Assembly (NCBI GenBank): GCA_009785015.1
Contig: WQXD01000069.1
Coordinates: 1-13,842, forward strand
DNA from: Oscillospiraceae bacterium
GTDB lineage: Bacteria; Bacillota_A; Clostridia; Oscillospirales; WRJC01
Direction of reading: 5' to 3'
DNA: 13,842 nucleotides
In this document: piece after piece, positions 1-7,114 of the stretch
How the letters are laid out: each line of letters begins with the position of its first letter
Numbering within the stretch: position 1 is the first letter of the stretch
Made by a program: the position numbers and the translations under genes
Notes under the pieces: generated by a model
The model's input: only the letters and a program-made list of their open reading frames with translations
Database searches by the model: none
What the model was told of the DNA's origin: nothing

Positions 1-5
1 CAATA

Positions 6-470
6 TCAGCCATTTATCCCTCCGGGGCGTGATAATATTTTTACAAGATGCCGTAAATCTTCGCTTCTTACGACTTCACAAAAACCCCTCGCAAAATAAA
101 AATGCGGCGCTTCATCATTATCATCCGAAAATCTTGTGTGAATTTGATTAATCCCCTTTGCGCTTGCGTATTCTTCAACGGCGAGTAACAGCGCGCTCGC
201 AATACCTTGCCTTTTCATGCCGGGTTTGACATACAGACGCTTTAACCACATATCCGTCTCAGAAAACGTATTGGTTCCAAGCATACCAATCACCCGATCA
301 TCGTTATCTACCGCAATATAAAACATTTCATTTTTATCCAGATAACTTTTCTGTATGTCAAGCACATCTTCGTTTAATCGCGGTGCCTTTCCTTTGGCGT
401 CTTTCGCTAAAAGCAAGCAAAATATCGTATCATCTCTGTATTCTTTTTGAAACGGTATTATTCTGAAAAT
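6..470 (-). CDS. GNAT family N-acetyltransferase, probable AUU start
   Basis: Predicted cytoplasmic acetyl-CoA-dependent N-acetyltransferase; acceptor unknown. The GNAT core is visible: a beta strand with MFYIAVD, then VIGMLGT, then LKRLYVKPGMKRQGIASALL, which holds the R/Q-x-x-G-x-A acetyl-CoA loop (RQGIA, about residues 87-91), and a C-terminal HFYFARGF segment typical of the fold. The first standard start codon in frame is TTG at 416, but it has no good ribosome binding site and would remove the usual first strand. Upstream in the same frame the protein reads IFRIIPFQKEYRDDTIFC, which is what GNAT proteins normally begin with. No ATG, GTG or TTG precedes it before the stop; an ATT at 470 sits 7 nt after AGGGGG. 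I therefore place the start at 470 (154 residues); the alternative is 416 (136 residues). It begins 11 nt after the stop of the membrane protein gene, so translational coupling is likely. Function is secure at family level only. Confidence 0.82.
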   Translation of the reverse strand: MFRIIPFQKEYRDDTIFCLLLAKDAKGKAPRLNEDVLDIQKSYLDKNEMFYIAVDNDDRVIGMLGTNTFSETDMWLKRLYVKPGMKRQGIASALLLAVEEYASAKGINQIHTRFSDDNDEAPHFYFARGFCEVVRSEDLRHLVKILSRPGGING

Positions 471-483
471 ATCTTTGCCCCCT
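468..483 (-). promoter_or_regulatory. Ribosome binding site and AUU start of the GNAT gene
   Basis: On the minus strand AGGGGG (483-478) is followed by a 7-nt spacer and ATT (470-468). The AG of the binding site is also the end of the upstream TAG stop (484-482). Spacing is ideal for initiation. The AUU codon is inferred because homologous-looking N-terminal sequence starts exactly there and no standard start codon exists in that stretch. Confidence 0.55.
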
Positions 484-1993
484 ATCGATAATCAAATTCG
501 AATTTGATATCGTCCCCTGTTTCTTGTGATAAAAATTTCATAAACAAAGCCTTCGGATGGTTTTGTTCGCTGTCAATATCCGGCGAGGCGTTATTTACTT
601 TTTTCAGAGTATCGCTTATCACTCTATATCCGTATTTATCGGCCCAGTCAAAGAATTGGCTGTAATTGGGATTTGTCCATTCCCCACTCGTCACTCTTTC
701 CCCGGAGTCATTTATCACAAGAATCTCAGAGGCAGTATAATATTTTGCCAATGCGGCGAAAAGCCCGGAATCCCATACATAAGGCGAACTATAGTATTGA
801 TACGGCGCAGAAGCGGACGTGGTGAAAAGATGTCCCAATTCATAGCAGGCAACCGAGGGAAATCCCGCGTTTATCATGCTCAAATGCCCCGCAAACAGAC
901 TTTCTTCATAAAAAGTTTCATTTGTCCAGGGGTCAGCCCACGAATTGAAAGCAATCTTATCCCCGTAATATTCATAACCGCTTCCGGGATTCCATTTTTT
1001 CGGCACGGCGTGATAGACGACCTCTTTCGGAAAATCATATTTCGGGAAAAAGTCAGCCAGCTTTTCATAAACCGTTTCCGCGCCGTCAAAAAATTTTTGG
1101 ATATGCCCGTCGGTGAGTTCATATTCTTCAAATATTTCTTTTCTGATACACAGTACGCTCTTTTTGTATGAAAACTCATATCTGCCGTATTTTCCGTTAT
1201 ATGTTTTGATCAATTCATTTTCGTTGTTTACAAACAATGTCACGCCGGCAAGCGTCAATACGGGAATTAATATGCATACCAAAATTACCGGCGCGTATTT
1301 TTGTATTTTGGGATTATCAAAGAAAGCGGATTTTTTTATTCTTTGATAGAGCATATGTGAAATAAATATCAACAGCAGCGCCCACACGACGTAAACTGCG
1401 CTCAATATCATTTTCACCGTCATATCCCCGGTGAAAACGGATATAAAAGTCTCGAAAAAACCGCTTATCATCGCGCTGCGGATAAACAAACTCAAAAAAA
1501 ACATCAAAGACGGCGCAAGAATGACCAATATCGATTGGCGCTTTTTGAAAATAAACGGGAAACGATATAAATCTCCGGCAAACGCCACGCAATACAAAAC
1601 GGGGACGGAGGAAGTCAGGGCAAACTGCGTGAAAATAAATATCCATTCATTCGCATAAGACATTTTAAACCCGCTTGAATACGAAGATAATACGACTTTG
1701 CCGTACAGTATTTCCTCCGGCATGAATATGTGCAAAAAACAGCACAATCCCGCAAGAACAGTCGCTGCAAGCGCAATCCATTTGAGCGCGCCCGCCCCGA
1801 ATTTGGCGCGCAGTATGACGGCAGGTACGCAGGGGATTACAGCGTATAGGAACAGCAAAAATAACTGATCCAATTGTAAGAGCTCGGAAAATTGAGATAA
1901 AAAAAAGAATCTGATCGGATAGACAAAAGTCAAAATGCCGATAGAAAGATAAATTATAAACGCAATTATTCCTATTTTTCGTTTTTCACCCAT
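482..1993 (-). CDS. Seven-helix membrane protein with degenerate gluzincin-like (peptidase MA-like) C-terminal domain
   Basis: 503 residues. Seven hydrophobic helices are visible at about 7-29, 42-62, 69-91, 116-140, 153-176, 193-215 and 232-254; residues 255-503 form a soluble domain, probably extracytoplasmic. That domain resembles zinc metallopeptidases of the gluzincin/peptidase MA type: CYELGHLF (383-390) sits where HExxH is expected, and WDSGLFAALAKYY (407-419) where the WxxEGLAxY helix carrying the third ligand is expected, followed by an FFDWADKYGY segment. The first histidine is Tyr384 and the third-ligand glutamate position is Ser409; only Glu385 and His388 of the catalytic set remain. 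It may thus be an inactive, binding-only relative, or an unrelated fold that happens to look similar. ATG is preceded by AGGAGGG at good spacing. No promoter is evident between it and the terminator upstream. Coding assignment is firm, domain assignment moderate. Confidence 0.8.
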   Translation of the reverse strand: MGEKRKIGIIAFIIYLSIGILTFVYPIRFFFLSQFSELLQLDQLFLLFLYAVIPCVPAVILRAKFGAGALKWIALAATVLAGLCCFLHIFMPEEILYGKVVLSSYSSGFKMSYANEWIFIFTQFALTSSVPVLYCVAFAGDLYRFPFIFKKRQSILVILAPSLMFFLSLFIRSAMISGFFETFISVFTGDMTVKMILSAVYVVWALLLIFISHMLYQRIKKSAFFDNPKIQKYAPVILVCILIPVLTLAGVTLFVNNENELIKTYNGKYGRYEFSYKKSVLCIRKEIFEEYELTDGHIQKFFDGAETVYEKLADFFPKYDFPKEVVYHAVPKKWNPGSGYEYYGDKIAFNSWADPWTNETFYEESLFAGHLSMINAGFPSVACYELGHLFTTSASAPYQYYSSPYVWDSGLFAALAKYYTASEILVINDSGERVTSGEWTNPNYSQFFDWADKYGYRVISDTLKKVNNASPDIDSEQNHPKALFMKFLSQETGDDIKFEFDYR

Positions 1994-2033
1994 AAATACC
2001 CTCCTATTCGCTTATGTACAACTCCCCCGCTTC

Positions 2034-2062
2034 AAAAATCCCCCGGCCGAAACCGGGAGATT
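2034..2062 (-). terminator. Intrinsic terminator of the CBM9-like gene
   Basis: Minus-strand RNA forms a 10-bp stem AAUCUCCCGG / CCGGGGGAUU (one G-U pair) with the six-base loop UUUCGG and runs into UUUUU at 2038-2034. It lies 25 nt past the stop of the surface-protein gene and about 40 nt ahead of the membrane-protein gene, so it should separate the two transcripts. Confidence 0.85.
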
Positions 2063-2086
2063 TCTGTTATCCTCGTCAAATCTTGC

Positions 2087-3025
2087 CTATTTTACCGTTT
2101 TTCTCTTTTTCGAAAGCGCGAAAAGCGCCGCCGGCAAAACCAAAATCAGCGCGAAAAGCGCCGCCAAAGTGTCGCCCGTGGCGGGCGCGGCCGGAGCAGG
2201 CGCGGGCGCGGGCGCCGTGGCTTCGGGAGCGGGTGCGGGAGTTTCTTCTGCGGGGGGCGCTTCCGGCACTTCTTCGATTGCCGGAGGCGGAGGAGGCGCG
2301 GCCAAAAGATTCATCGTAAAGGCGTTATCGGCCAAACCCCAGGGATTTTCGCTGGATTCCAATCTGGTTCCCCAACAGCCGTCCACGCAGCAGTAAAATA
2401 TATTTATATCTATCGGCATACCCGGAGCCGGCTTTAAGTTGGTGCCGTTTATATCAATTTCGCTCCACGGAATCAGATATTCCGCCGACCAGCTGTTCCC
2501 CTTGACGGCAAATCCGCCCGTCACGGGGATTTCGCCGTCGTCCGCAGTTCCCATGCCGAGCGCGTTGCCCGCGACGTTGTCGCGCGTGACGACCACCTTA
2601 TCGTCGGTGCCCACAGTGAAAGTAAAGAAATATCCGTTGTTTTCCGGAACTTCGGCTATATCGAACATATTTCCGGGGTTGATGCTGATCTGGGGGCGGT
2701 CGGCGTTGTCGCCGTGCGTGGTCCTGGTCTCATTTTTGACTTCCAGCGGCAAATTGTTCGTGTCAAAAGCCACGATGAGGCCGCTTTCATTCCAGGCGAA
2801 ATAGAAATCCACGGGCCCGCCCCAATCGCCCGCCCACACATGGGAAATATCCTCACTCAGGGCGAGTTTCGCCGAATAATCGCCCGGGGTGATATTTCCG
2901 TCGAGAACCGGATTTTCGTAATACGGAATGTCGAACGCTATTTTCGATGCCGGAAACGCGTATACACCCACGCACAGCGGCATCATCAACGCCAATACAA
3001 GCGCCGCGATAAAAATTTTTTTCAT
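2087..3025 (-). CDS. Secreted CBM9/DOMON-like surface protein with C-terminal anchor
   Basis: 312 residues. N-terminal Sec signal peptide (MKKIF, hydrophobic core, likely cleavage after VYA near residue 23). Residues 30-240 look like a beta-sandwich of the family 9 carbohydrate-binding/DOMON type: PVLDGNITPGDY at the front, VDFYFAWNESGLIVAFD in the middle, WSAEYLIPWSEI near the end. A Pro/Ala/Glu-rich linker (about 243-280) follows, then APATGD (280-285), an 18-residue hydrophobic helix and SKKRKTVK. This tail has the layout of an LPXTG sorting signal with a non-canonical motif; it could equally act as a plain membrane anchor. No catalytic domain is attached. ATG is preceded by AAGGAG. It has its own promoter and its own terminator, so it is monocistronic. 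Ligand unknown; sugar binding is inferred from the fold resemblance. Confidence 0.85.
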   Translation of the reverse strand: MKKIFIAALVLALMMPLCVGVYAFPASKIAFDIPYYENPVLDGNITPGDYSAKLALSEDISHVWAGDWGGPVDFYFAWNESGLIVAFDTNNLPLEVKNETRTTHGDNADRPQISINPGNMFDIAEVPENNGYFFTFTVGTDDKVVVTRDNVAGNALGMGTADDGEIPVTGGFAVKGNSWSAEYLIPWSEIDINGTNLKPAPGMPIDINIFYCCVDGCWGTRLESSENPWGLADNAFTMNLLAAPPPPPAIEEVPEAPPAEETPAPAPEATAPAPAPAPAAPATGDTLAALFALILVLPAALFALSKKRKTVK

Positions 3026-3089
3026 GCTTTTTTTACTCCTTAAAATTTTTTTGTTTTTGGATTCGCTTCATCATTATGCCATATTTATC

Positions 3090-3117
3090 ATTATACGCCG
3101 TTTATTTTTTTTGTCAA
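3090..3117 (-). promoter_or_regulatory. SigA-type promoter of the CBM9-like gene
   Basis: Perfect TTGACA (3117-3112) and perfect TATAAT (3095-3090) separated by 16 bp. The predicted transcript starts near 3083, giving a leader of about 58 nt before the ATG at 3025. Confidence 0.85.
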
Positions 3118-3120
3118 TAC

Positions 3121-3132
3121 ATTTCGCGAAAT
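3121..3132. repeat. 12-bp perfect palindrome next to the -35 box
   Basis: ATTTCGCGAAAT reads the same on both strands. It starts 4 bp upstream of the TTGACA of the CBM9-like gene promoter and ends 5 bp from the aldo/keto reductase stop. The stem would be only A-T with a CGCG loop, so it is a poor terminator and more likely a protein-binding site, if functional at all. Confidence 0.4.
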
Positions 3133-3136
3133 TTTT

Positions 3137-4084
3137 TTATCCGTTTTCAAGCCGGGCGCATTCGCCTGCAGTCAGGGAGATATCGACTACCGCGGCTGTT
3201 TCGGCGAGTTCCTTTTCGCTAGCGGCCCCCACTATGGGAAACACATTCAAAGGCTGGGCCAGCAGGTACGCCAGGGCTATCTGCGGGATTGAGAAGCCTT
3301 TTTCCAGGGCAAGCTGCCCGGCGCGCTCAAGCCTCGCGAAATTGACTTCGTGGGCATACGCCTTAAGCGCCGCGCCGTCCAGCACTTCTCTGTAGTTTTC
3401 GCGGGTGGTCTTTCCGGAGAGCATACCGCGCCCGAGGCTCGAATAGGCGAACACCGGCATGCCGGTCCCCTGATAGAAAGCGCGGCCCGCTTTGCCTATC
3501 TCGCCGCTTATAGTCACGCAGCCCGGCCCCCAGGGATCCTCCACCTGTTCGCACAGCCCGTAATTCGGGCTGCTCACCGTCATTTGCGTCTGCTTTTTCG
3601 CCGATGCGTACATGTTGGCCTCGGCGATGCGTTCATGGGTCCAGTTTGAGCCCCCGAACGCCCTTATGCGCCCCGCCTCGAGGTGGGATTGCAGTATGTC
3701 CATAATCGGGCCCACGTCTTTTTCGGGGTCGTCGCGGTGCAGAAGATAGGCGTCTATATAGTCTGTCCGCAGGCGGTTCAGGGATTCCGTCAAATCTGCC
3801 GTTATATCGGCGGGGTTGACTTTTGACCTGCCGTCGGGGTGGGCGCCTTTTGTTATGATGTAGACCTGTTCGCGGTTTTTTCTCTCCTCCATCCACCGGC
3901 CCACGGCGCGTTCGCTGTCCCCGCCGCCGTACACATAGGCGATGTCGAAAGAATTTATGCCGACTTGCATGGCGTCGTCGAGCAGTTTCGCGGACTGCTC
4001 ATAATTTTTTAATCCGATTATCATGGTGCCCATGACAATCTGCGACAAAGGCTTGTCGTTTCCGGGCAATTTTACTGTTTTCAT
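3137..4084 (-). CDS. Aldo/keto reductase
   Basis: 315 residues, normal length for the AKR (beta/alpha)8 barrel. It should catalyse NAD(P)H-dependent reduction of an aldehyde or ketone, or the reverse, in the cytoplasm. The catalytic tetrad is complete: Asp47 and Tyr52 in FDIAYVYG, Lys79 in IITKGAH, His116 in LLHRDD. IRAFGGSNW and PVFAYSSLGRGMLSG match later barrel strands, and FPIVGAASEKEL is the usual C-terminal cofactor-contact region. The ATG begins 3 nt after the stop of the Gfo/Idh/MocA gene, with AAGGAAGGGAAG as the binding site inside the end of that gene, so the two are co-transcribed and probably coupled. The pairing suggests oxidation and reduction of a sugar or cyclitol, but the substrate cannot be read from the sequence. 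Confidence 0.95.
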   Translation of the reverse strand: MKTVKLPGNDKPLSQIVMGTMIIGLKNYEQSAKLLDDAMQVGINSFDIAYVYGGGDSERAVGRWMEERKNREQVYIITKGAHPDGRSKVNPADITADLTESLNRLRTDYIDAYLLHRDDPEKDVGPIMDILQSHLEAGRIRAFGGSNWTHERIAEANMYASAKKQTQMTVSSPNYGLCEQVEDPWGPGCVTISGEIGKAGRAFYQGTGMPVFAYSSLGRGMLSGKTTRENYREVLDGAALKAYAHEVNFARLERAGQLALEKGFSIPQIALAYLLAQPLNVFPIVGAASEKELAETAAVVDISLTAGECARLENG

Positions 4085-4087
4085 ACT

Positions 4088-5101
4088 TTACTTCCCTTCC
4101 TTGAAAAATACGGTGTCGGCGTCGGATTCAAACGGGTAGCGCAAGTTGTTGGTGTACCTTATCTCATCCAAGCACTTCATCACTTCCAGCGTTTCGTCGA
4201 GGGGCATCACCGGCGATTCGAGCAGGTTTTTGTCCAAACAGTCCATCACTTCCATCGCCTCGTACTGGAAGCCGCCGTCGCCGAACGGCAGTTTTATTTC
4301 CTTGAATCCGTCTTTGTTGTTCAACAAAATGGTGTCGCCGCACCAGTACGGCGAGAGCTTGATTGAGCCTTCTTCGCCGTATATCAGCGCTTCCTGCGGC
4401 GTATTGAGCCTGATCGCCGACAGCGCGAAGGCGCTTTTTTTGCCCTTGTACCCCAAAAGCGCCGAGGCGATTTCATCGACCCCCGTGGAGCCTACGGTGA
4501 TCTGAGAGCTGATGGTTTCCGGAGGTCCGCCGAAAATCATATTACAAAAGGAAATATTGTACACGCCCACGTCCAAAAGCGACCCGCCCGCCGTATCCGG
4601 CGAGAACAGGCGGCCTTCCGGATTTACTCCCGCGCGGAAACCGAAATCCGCATTTACATGCCGCACTTCACCGATGGCTCCCTGTGATATGAGTTCCATG
4701 GTCTTTTTTATGTGGGGCAGAAAGCGCGTCCACATCGCCTCCATCAAAAAAACCCTGTTGGATCTCGCGCAGTCTATCATCCTGGCGGCCTGCGCCGCGT
4801 TTGCGGCGAAGGGTTTTTCGCAGATCACCGCTTTTTTTGCGTTCAGGCATTTTATCGCCGCTTCCTCGTGATGGGGATGCGTGGTGGCGATGTAGATGAT
4901 ATCGATTTCGGGGTCCGCGGCCAATTCGTCGTAACTGCCGTATGCTTTGTTTAAATTGTATTTTTTCGCGAAGTCTTTTGCCCTGTTCAAATCCCGCGAC
5001 CCCGCCGCGCAGGGCACGGCGTTTGGCAGCGCGCCGAGCCCTGTCATGAATTTATTCGCGATGTTTCCGGGTCCGAGTATGCCCCATTTGTAATCGCCCA
5101 T
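4088..5101 (-). CDS. Gfo/Idh/MocA family oxidoreductase
   Basis: 337 residues, the typical length. NAD(P)-dependent dehydrogenase of sugars or sugar derivatives. The N-terminal Rossmann fold shows GILGPGNIA (residues 7-15, G-x-G-x-x-A), the IDIIYIATTHPHHEEAA strand-helix, and CEKPFAAN with the family's key Lys96. The C-terminal alpha/beta domain carries GGSLLDVGVYNISF. The ATG is preceded by GGAGG at 6-7 nt. It is first in a two-gene unit with the aldo/keto reductase and has a near-consensus promoter whose -35 box overlaps the end of the flavoprotein gene, so it can be expressed with or without the flavoprotein. Substrate unknown; members act on inositols, glucose-fructose, trans-dihydrodiols and others. 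Confidence 0.95.
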   Translation of the reverse strand: MGDYKWGILGPGNIANKFMTGLGALPNAVPCAAGSRDLNRAKDFAKKYNLNKAYGSYDELAADPEIDIIYIATTHPHHEEAAIKCLNAKKAVICEKPFAANAAQAARMIDCARSNRVFLMEAMWTRFLPHIKKTMELISQGAIGEVRHVNADFGFRAGVNPEGRLFSPDTAGGSLLDVGVYNISFCNMIFGGPPETISSQITVGSTGVDEIASALLGYKGKKSAFALSAIRLNTPQEALIYGEEGSIKLSPYWCGDTILLNNKDGFKEIKLPFGDGGFQYEAMEVMDCLDKNLLESPVMPLDETLEVMKCLDEIRYTNNLRYPFESDADTVFFKEGK

Positions 5102-5130
5102 TTTTTATCCTCCGTTTGTGATTTATGTGT

Positions 5131-5146
5131 AATATTTTTAAATATT
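5131..5146. repeat. AT-rich inverted repeat over the -10 region
   Basis: AATATTT-TT-AAATATT has perfect 7-bp arms separated by 2 bp. It overlaps the -10 box and probable start point of the Gfo/Idh/MocA promoter. It might be a repressor site, but such AT-only symmetry arises readily by chance in AT-rich spacers. Confidence 0.3.
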
Positions 5147-5172
5147 ATATCACGCGGAATTTAAAAAGTCAA
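5144..5172 (-). promoter_or_regulatory. SigA-type promoter of the Gfo/Idh/MocA-AKR operon
   Basis: TTGACT (5172-5167), 17-bp spacer, TATAAT (5149-5144). The -35 box shares bases with the TGA stop of the flavoprotein gene (5171-5169). The predicted leader is about 36 nt. Confidence 0.85.
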
Positions 5173-7028
5173 TCGGATTTTTTTAATAAATTTTCAAACC
5201 AGCGCGGCGCGTCCGGGATCGGCCGGCAAGCTCTCCAGCAAATTTTCAAATCGCCGTCAAGAAGCTGTACTTCCTGGATCATATCGGTGAATTTTTTTTG
5301 TGAGCCTTCCGGTTCGATCAGATACGAACCCCTGCTCGCCCCCCCTTGTTTTATATAGTCGAGCATTGCGCCCAAGTACACATACTGCGAAATCAGCAGG
5401 TCCCGGTTTTTGAGCGCCCCGGAAAGCTCCCCGATGTTTCCTATTTTTACGTCGTTCCAGTAATTTTTGTATTTTTCTTTTGCTTCGCGCATAGCCGCTT
5501 CGATGGAGTCCGCTTCGCGGATATGCGCCGCGTGCTTGCTCATCGTTTCGCCGATTTTGGTTTTCGTTTCGGCGACGTTTGAACCGCCTGAAATATCGGA
5601 GGCAATTTTGTTTATACTGCAAATCAAGTCGTTTGCTTCGGATATATCAAATATGTCAGAACCGTCGCCGGCCGTCGCGCGCGTCACACATTTCATCGCC
5701 GCCCTTTGGCTTCCCACCTGCCCGGAATTCAAGGCGCTTCCCCCGGGACGGTATATCCCGTGGCTGCCGTTTACCTCGCCCACGGGGAAAAATCCCCTTA
5801 TATTGCTCTCCCACCAAATGTCGCCGCTCAGTCCGCCGTTGTTGTGCTGCGCGCAAACTGCTATTTCAAGCGGCTCCGCGTACAGGTCTATGCCGTTGTT
5901 TTTGTACAGTTTGAGCGCCGCCGGGTTCATATGGTTCAAGCGCTGTGCCGGAGTTCCGAACAGCGCGCCGGAATTTTTGAGATAAGCTCGGCATTTGTCC
6001 CCCACATTTGAAAAATCGTTTTTCAGGGCAGACGGGTTTTTTCTGAAATCGAGAAAAACGCGCCTTTTTTTGTTTTCCGTTTCATCATATACCAAAAGGT
6101 CGATTGCCGACGAGCCGAAATTGTCTGTCTTGCGCGAATCAAAAGGCCACTGGTAGCCTTTTAGAAACACCGCTTTCAGCAGTTGTTCGCTTGTTTTGAA
6201 ATACGCCCCCAAAAATTCAACCGGATTTTCGCCGTTTTGGCCGGTTGAAATATACATGGGCAGCGCCTGCTGATACGTGCCCGACAGATTCCAGCGGAAT
6301 TTTACGGAGGCTATGCCGTACTGCCACTCCGTGAGGTTTTTGCCCGTGACCCCCGCCTCAAACGCTATACCCGAAGCCCCGCTTTGGCTTTCGGGGTAAA
6401 CCGATTTGGCGTAGAGCCCCGCCGGACCTCCGGTCGCATATATCACGTTTGCCGCGTAAAAAACGGCGAAGCGCCCGTTTTGATCTTCGAGCGCGTTCAG
6501 ATTCAGGCAAAGCACGCCTTTTGCCGCGCCGCCGCGAACCAATATTTTTATCGCCATATATCCGTCATATATCGGTATATCCTTCAAGCGGACCTGTTCT
6601 AAAAGTTTCTCCGTCATGAATTTTGAGGTGAGGGGCCCCGCGGAACTCGCGCGAGAGAGCGGGTCGTGGTCGGTTTTGTATCCTATGTATTCGCCGTATT
6701 CGTTTTGGGGGAAGGGCACGCCCATTTCGGCCAGCCTGTAAAAGCACTGCGCCGACATAGCCGCTTCGCACAGCGCGATATCGCCGTCCATCGCCCCGCC
6801 GCCGTAAAGGGTTTCGGCCATGGCCAAAACGCTGTCGGGCTCGCCCCCGGACACGCTTTGCTTGTAGTATGTCTGCTTGTCTGAGCCCGTATTGCGGCTT
6901 GTGCCCTTTGACAGCCCTTCGGTTATTATCGCGATGTCGCGCTGCCCGTAGGACCAGAGCCTGTCCGCCGCGTTCAGCCCCGCCGCCCCGCTGCCCACAA
7001 TTACCGTGTGTTTGCGTATTATCTGCAC
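5169..7028 (-). CDS. FAD-dependent oxidoreductase related to fumarate reductase/L-aspartate oxidase flavoproteins
   Basis: 619 residues, soluble. The FAD dinucleotide fold is at the N terminus (VIVGSGAAGLNAA, residues 9-21, G-x-G-x-x-G). SRNTGSDKQTYYK lies where SdhA/FrdA proteins carry the histidine that binds FAD covalently; none is present, so FAD should be non-covalent. VIYATGGPAGLY is the usual second FAD-contact strand. QHNNGGLSGDIW (His395) and GSHGIYRPGGSALNSG (Arg427) match the substrate-binding histidine and arginine of the family. In contrast the HPTG and TEGxRGEGG motifs are not found: the region reads EWQYGIASVKFRWN, so the canonical proton-shuttle arginine is not recognisable. 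No iron-sulfur or membrane partner subunit is nearby. Start is GTG behind GGGAGG. It is divergent from the solute-binding protein. Family confident, reaction unknown. Confidence 0.85.
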   Translation of the reverse strand: MQIIRKHTVIVGSGAAGLNAADRLWSYGQRDIAIITEGLSKGTSRNTGSDKQTYYKQSVSGGEPDSVLAMAETLYGGGAMDGDIALCEAAMSAQCFYRLAEMGVPFPQNEYGEYIGYKTDHDPLSRASSAGPLTSKFMTEKLLEQVRLKDIPIYDGYMAIKILVRGGAAKGVLCLNLNALEDQNGRFAVFYAANVIYATGGPAGLYAKSVYPESQSGASGIAFEAGVTGKNLTEWQYGIASVKFRWNLSGTYQQALPMYISTGQNGENPVEFLGAYFKTSEQLLKAVFLKGYQWPFDSRKTDNFGSSAIDLLVYDETENKKRRVFLDFRKNPSALKNDFSNVGDKCRAYLKNSGALFGTPAQRLNHMNPAALKLYKNNGIDLYAEPLEIAVCAQHNNGGLSGDIWWESNIRGFFPVGEVNGSHGIYRPGGSALNSGQVGSQRAAMKCVTRATAGDGSDIFDISEANDLICSINKIASDISGGSNVAETKTKIGETMSKHAAHIREADSIEAAMREAKEKYKNYWNDVKIGNIGELSGALKNRDLLISQYVYLGAMLDYIKQGGASRGSYLIEPEGSQKKFTDMIQEVQLLDGDLKICWRACRPIPDAPRWFENLLKKSD

Positions 7029-7049
7029 TTCAATCCCTCCCGGCTATGT

Positions 7050-7078
7050 TTTAAATTTTAAAATTTTAATTTTTTCAA
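7050..7078 (-). promoter_or_regulatory. Possible weak promoter of the flavoprotein gene
   Basis: TTGAAA (7078-7073) and TTTAAA (7055-7050) are 17 bp apart within a very AT-rich run. The match is moderate, and the leader would be only about 15 nt before the GTG, so this is tentative. Confidence 0.3.
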
Positions 7079-7085
7079 AAAAATC

Positions 7086-7114
7086 TTGACTTCGACGGCA
7101 TTGTCGGCTATAAT
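7086..7114 (+). promoter_or_regulatory. SigA-type promoter of the solute-binding protein gene
   Basis: TTGACT (7086-7091), 17-bp spacer, TATAAT (7109-7114). Predicted start near 7121, giving a leader of about 35 nt ahead of the ATG at 7156. Confidence 0.85.

Noticed and set aside
557..1171. 204-residue plus-strand open frame
   Set aside because: Antisense to the membrane protein; no domain and no ribosome binding site.
2170..2300. GC-rich tandem-repeat-like stretch
   Set aside because: It encodes the Pro/Ala/Glu linker of the surface protein; the repetition follows from the peptide.
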